Shown here piece after piece: positions 60,401-64,000 of a stretch of 64,000 nucleotides of DNA. The stretch covers positions 28,387 to 92,386 of the forward strand of contig NVUL01000043.1 in assembly GCA_002401885.1 (NCBI GenBank), in the 5' to 3' direction. A program made the translations under genes and the position numbers. A model generated the notes under the pieces. The model did no database searches and was not told the DNA's origin. It saw only the letters and a list, made by a program, of their open reading frames with translations. Origin of the DNA: SAR86 cluster bacterium. GTDB lineage: Bacteria; Pseudomonadota; Gammaproteobacteria; Pseudomonadales; Pseudohongiellaceae. Numbering within the stretch: the first letter of the stretch is position 1; the number at the start of each line of letters is the position of its first letter.

Positions 60401-62533
60401 ATGCAGAAAATCGCACTTATCGGTAATCCCAATTGCGGGAAGACAACCCTCTTCAACGTGCTTACCGGCGCCAACCAAAAGGTCGGTAACTGGCCGGGCG
60501 TAACTGTAGAGAAGAAATTTGGTTATTTTGAGCTGGAAGACGAATCGATCGAACTGGTCGACCTACCCGGTATCTATTCCCTAGAACAAGATTACAGCGG
60601 CATAGATGAGAAGATTGCCCAAGACTATTTGGAACAAAGCGATATTGGCTTGATCGTCAACATCGTTGATGCGACCAATCTAGAAAGAAGTCTGATACTG
60701 ACACAGCAACTGATGGATCGCGACGTCCCAGTGCTGCTTGTTATGAATATGCTCGATGTGGCAGAGCAGCAAGGCATCACCGTCAGCGCGAACAAGCTTG
60801 CCGATAAACTGCAATTGCCGGTGATTGAGATGATTGCCTCACAGAAACGAGGCATCGATGAGCTACGCAGCGAACTGATCAGCAAGATCAATAGCGCTCC
60901 GGAAATAGTTAGACTGAGGGAAACTCCACTCTCCTTTACTAGCAGTGCCACCGAAGAAAAATTACTCCAGCGCTACCATCAGTCACGCCAACTCATCAAT
61001 GGAGTTGTCGAAGTCTCGCCTACTCACCACAGCCTTTCGGAACGTATCGACGCCGTGGTGATAAATAGATGGCTAGGCATTCCCTTCTTCCTGCTAATGA
61101 TCTACATGATCTTTACTATCGCTGTAAATCTTGGCGCCGTATTCATCGACTTCTTCGACATATTATTCGCAGCAGTACTGGTAGATGGAACGACTTGGCT
61201 ACTACGCGAAATTTCCGCGCCTGAGGTGATAATCACTCTACTTGCCCAAGGCGTGGGTGGTGGTATAACGCTGGTCGCAACGTTTATACCAGTCATTGGC
61301 TTTCTCTATCTCTGTCTCTCCGTATTGGAAGACTCCGGCTATATGTCCCGCGCCGCCTTCGTAATCGATAGGGCGATGAGCGGTATTGGCCTGCCAGGTA
61401 ACGCCTTCGTGCCACTGATCGTCGGCTTCGGCTGTAATGTGCCAGCGGTAATGGCCGCACGAAGCCTAGGAAGAGATAGCGATCGGCTGATGACTATCGC
61501 TATGGCTCCATTTATGAGCTGCGGTGCACGACTGACCGTCTACGCACTCTTTGCCGCCGCTTTCTTTCAGGAGAATGGGCAGAACATCGTATTCGGCCTC
61601 TATCTGCTCGGTATAGCGCTAGCGATATTTACCGGCTGGATATTTCGCAAACAACTCTTTACTAATGAGATCACACCTTCGTTTCAAGAAATGCCGGCTT
61701 ATCATGTTCCAATCGCACGCAATATTTTGCTCACTACCTGGTTTCGCTTGAAGTCTTTCGTTCTTCGCGCCGGAAAGACGATCGTTGTCGTGGTGATTGC
61801 GTTAAGTTTTCTGAACTCCATAAGCACCGACTTTAGTTTTGGCAATGAAGATTCGGAAGATTCTGTGCTTAGTGTAATAGGCAAGTCAATTACTCCGGCA
61901 TTCGCACCGCTAGGCATCGAAGAAGACAATTGGCCCGCAACAGTAGGACTATTTACTGGTATGTTTGCCAAGGAGGCGATCGTTGGAACCCTCGACGCAC
62001 TCTATAGCGAATCAAACGCGGATGCTTATGATGGCTCACCGCCTGACCTCATAGCTGCCGCAGGCGAAGCCATCTCCTCGATTGGCGCAGAGTTAGTAGC
62101 GCTGAGCTCTACCCTGACCGATCCCCTGGGCATATCGATTGGCGATGTTAGCGACCTAAATGCTGTTGCCGACGAACAGGAAATTGAATCCTCGACGCTT
62201 ACCAATATGGCCGCACTGTTTTCAGGCCCATTTGCCGCATTCTGTTACCTGGTTTTTATCTTACTCTATGCTCCCTGCGTGGCCGTGCTTGGCGCGATTA
62301 CTAAAGAAGCCGGCTGGCACTGGATGCTACTGGTATTCGGCTGGAGCACTGGACTCGCCTACATCACCGCTACGGTTATTTATCAGATTGGCACTTTCTC
62401 TGTAAACCCCCTATTCTCCTCAATATGGATAGTGAGCATGCTTACCATCTTGGTTGTCTTCATTCTTAATCTGAAGAGGCTCTCAAGCAAGATGGTGCCC
62501 AAGAATCTCATCCCGGCTGTTCAGCTAGTGTAG
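60401..62533 (+). CDS. feoB: Ferrous iron transporter B
   Basis: GNPNCGKTTLFNVLTGANQKVGNWPGVTVEKK, VDLPGIYSL, GFGCNVPAVMAAR. Confidence 0.96.
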   Translation: MQKIALIGNPNCGKTTLFNVLTGANQKVGNWPGVTVEKKFGYFELEDESIELVDLPGIYSLEQDYSGIDEKIAQDYLEQSDIGLIVNIVDATNLERSLILTQQLMDRDVPVLLVMNMLDVAEQQGITVSANKLADKLQLPVIEMIASQKRGIDELRSELISKINSAPEIVRLRETPLSFTSSATEEKLLQRYHQSRQLINGVVEVSPTHHSLSERIDAVVINRWLGIPFFLLMIYMIFTIAVNLGAVFIDFFDILFAAVLVDGTTWLLREISAPEVIITLLAQGVGGGITLVATFIPVIGFLYLCLSVLEDSGYMSRAAFVIDRAMSGIGLPGNAFVPLIVGFGCNVPAVMAARSLGRDSDRLMTIAMAPFMSCGARLTVYALFAAAFFQENGQNIVFGLYLLGIALAIFTGWIFRKQLFTNEITPSFQEMPAYHVPIARNILLTTWFRLKSFVLRAGKTIVVVVIALSFLNSISTDFSFGNEDSEDSVLSVIGKSITPAFAPLGIEEDNWPATVGLFTGMFAKEAIVGTLDALYSESNADAYDGSPPDLIAAAGEAISSIGAELVALSSTLTDPLGISIGDVSDLNAVADEQEIESSTLTNMAALFSGPFAAFCYLVFILLYAPCVAVLGAITKEAGWHWMLLVFGWSTGLAYITATVIYQIGTFSVNPLFSSIWIVSMLTILVVFILNLKRLSSKMVPKNLIPAVQLV

Positions 62534-62543
62534 GAGAAAGAAC

Positions 62544-64000
62544 TTGCAGGACTCAGTGCAACAGGGTGCTCGACTCCCTGTCCTTAAGTTTCTCGTGGGC
62601 GGGATTACTCTTCTTCTGCTGAGCAAGATTTTTCTAGCAACCGCTCTCGACTTATACAGCGACGAAGTCTTCTACTGGCAGGCATCCGCAAATCCGGCCA
62701 TCGCGTACAGCGATCTACCGTTCATGACTGCGCTGCTCATCGGATTAGGCTCTGCTCTCGATTCATACAATACCCTCGCGTCACGAAGCCTATTCATCTT
62801 GATGGGGAGCTCCCTGCCGCTGCTCGTGTATTGGATTGCCAAGCCAATCACAAATCCCAAGCATGCCATAGAGTCTGCAGCGTTAAGCTTGTGCCTGCCG
62901 CTTGCAGGCTTCCTTGGCCTTCTGGCCGTACCAGACGTTCCTCTAATTTTCTTTGGTCTCTTGGCAATCGGTTTCTTCGAGCGAGCACTGCGCACCGATC
63001 AATTATTGTATTGGGCGTTTACCGGCTCGTTTGTGGCGCTGGGTCTGTGCACGCACTACCGTTTCTTCCTCTACCCAGCAGCCGCCATACTTTTCCTGAC
63101 TTGCTTTAGACAAGAACAAAGCCAATGGAAAAACCCACACCTATGGCTAAGCATCCTCATTGCGAGCCTTGGATTGATACCCATCCTTTGGTTCAATCTA
63201 AGCAACCAACTGAGCAGCGCGAGCTTCTACTTCGTAGATAGACACCCCTGGGAATTTCAGGCTTCCGGCCTGTTACACCTTTTTAAGCAAGCAGGCTTGG
63301 TTACACCACCACTCTATATGCTATTCGCCTACACGATAGTTTTGATGTATCAAAAGGCGATCGTCGGCGATCGTAGTGCCGCGCTCCTACTCAGCTTTTC
63401 GCTGGTCAATGTACTAGTCTATTTGTTGCTTGCGCCATGGACAGATGCCACCAGCACGTCTATTCACTGGCCTCTTTCCGGCTACTTCCCTCTGCTCATT
63501 TACGTACCCTTTGCTCTAAGAAACGCTGCGAATTTACTCGGCGCATATTTTACTGCACAAACGGCCCACCGGCTCGTCATCGCCATCCCAATTATCGGCT
63601 TTCTTGGCACCCTCACTGCTCTATTTGGAGTCGGTTCTCAGGCTTTTCAATTGCAGCTCCAGCCACTTATTGGAGCGGGTGTACTATCGAATAAAATGGC
63701 CGGGTGGACACAATTTAGCAGCCATGTAGATGAACTCTTAAAACGCGAATTTGCAGAATCACCGCTGCTGTTAACCGATAACTACTACACGCTCGCACAG
63801 ATCGAATTCGCTGGACTAACGCGCCAAGGATTTACCCTAGATGAGGAAAAAGCAGTCCGCGATGGTCGTATAACCCAATATCAACTCTGGCAGAAGGACA
63901 GAGTCGGCTTAGAGCAGGTAGCGGCGAGCGAGTATCTATTTATTGCGGAGGACAGCACATTGGACACGGCAGCAAAGCACGATCTGCTATCCGAACTCTG
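62544..64000 (+). CDS. Glycosyltransferase family 39 / ArnT-like membrane protein, truncated at window end
   Basis: Not in the ORF track (no stop before 64000). TTG start; LYSDEVFYWQASANPAIAYSDLPFMTALLIGLG, VPDVPLIFFGLLA, ALGLCTHYRFFLYPAAAILF. Confidence 0.8.
   Translation, partial: MQDSVQQGARLPVLKFLVGGITLLLLSKIFLATALDLYSDEVFYWQASANPAIAYSDLPFMTALLIGLGSALDSYNTLASRSLFILMGSSLPLLVYWIAKPITNPKHAIESAALSLCLPLAGFLGLLAVPDVPLIFFGLLAIGFFERALRTDQLLYWAFTGSFVALGLCTHYRFFLYPAAAILFLTCFRQEQSQWKNPHLWLSILIASLGLIPILWFNLSNQLSSASFYFVDRHPWEFQASGLLHLFKQAGLVTPPLYMLFAYTIVLMYQKAIVGDRSAALLLSFSLVNVLVYLLLAPWTDATSTSIHWPLSGYFPLLIYVPFALRNAANLLGAYFTAQTAHRLVIAIPIIGFLGTLTALFGVGSQAFQLQLQPLIGAGVLSNKMAGWTQFSSHVDELLKREFAESPLLLTDNYYTLAQIEFAGLTRQGFTLDEEKAVRDGRITQYQLWQKDRVGLEQVAASEYLFIAEDSTLDTAAKHDLLSEL

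Noticed and set aside
1-64000. CRISPR arrays, tRNA/rRNA genes, insertion sequences, prophage
   Set aside because: No regularly spaced repeats, cloverleaf-like stretches, transposase/integrase ORFs or phage genes were apparent by reading; a tRNAscan/Infernal run would be decisive.

Overview
This 64 kb window is a dense chromosomal segment, most consistent with an aquatic gammaproteobacterium (inferred from pst/phoU/ppk/ppx, rpoS, ubiC, feoAB and bfd/bfr content). I see no rRNA, tRNA, CRISPR array, transposase or phage module. Ordinary modules: Pho regulon (phoR, phoU, pstBACS, ppk, ppx), iron (bfr, bfd, feoA, feoB, with a Fur-like box), rpoS, ubiC, an OmpA-family porin, a GntR/ABC-2 transporter operon, and an acyl-CoA/SDR catabolic block. 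Less ordinary: (1) a single-chain FO (deazaflavin) synthase, CofG-CofH fusion; (2) a ZorA/ZorB-like MotA-type plus OmpA-type pair with an uncharacterised third gene holding a CxxC motif; (3) a secreted cytochrome-c / PHM-like copper monooxygenase candidate followed by two tandem paralogous secreted proteins and flanked by CopC-like proteins; (4) an operon of GT2, MTAN-like nucleosidase and spore-photoproduct-lyase-like radical SAM protein; (5) a short transcription unit at about 39.17-39.42 kb with promoter-like and terminator elements and a 40-codon ORF below the ORF-track cutoff. Assignments come from reading the translated sequences; no database searches were run.
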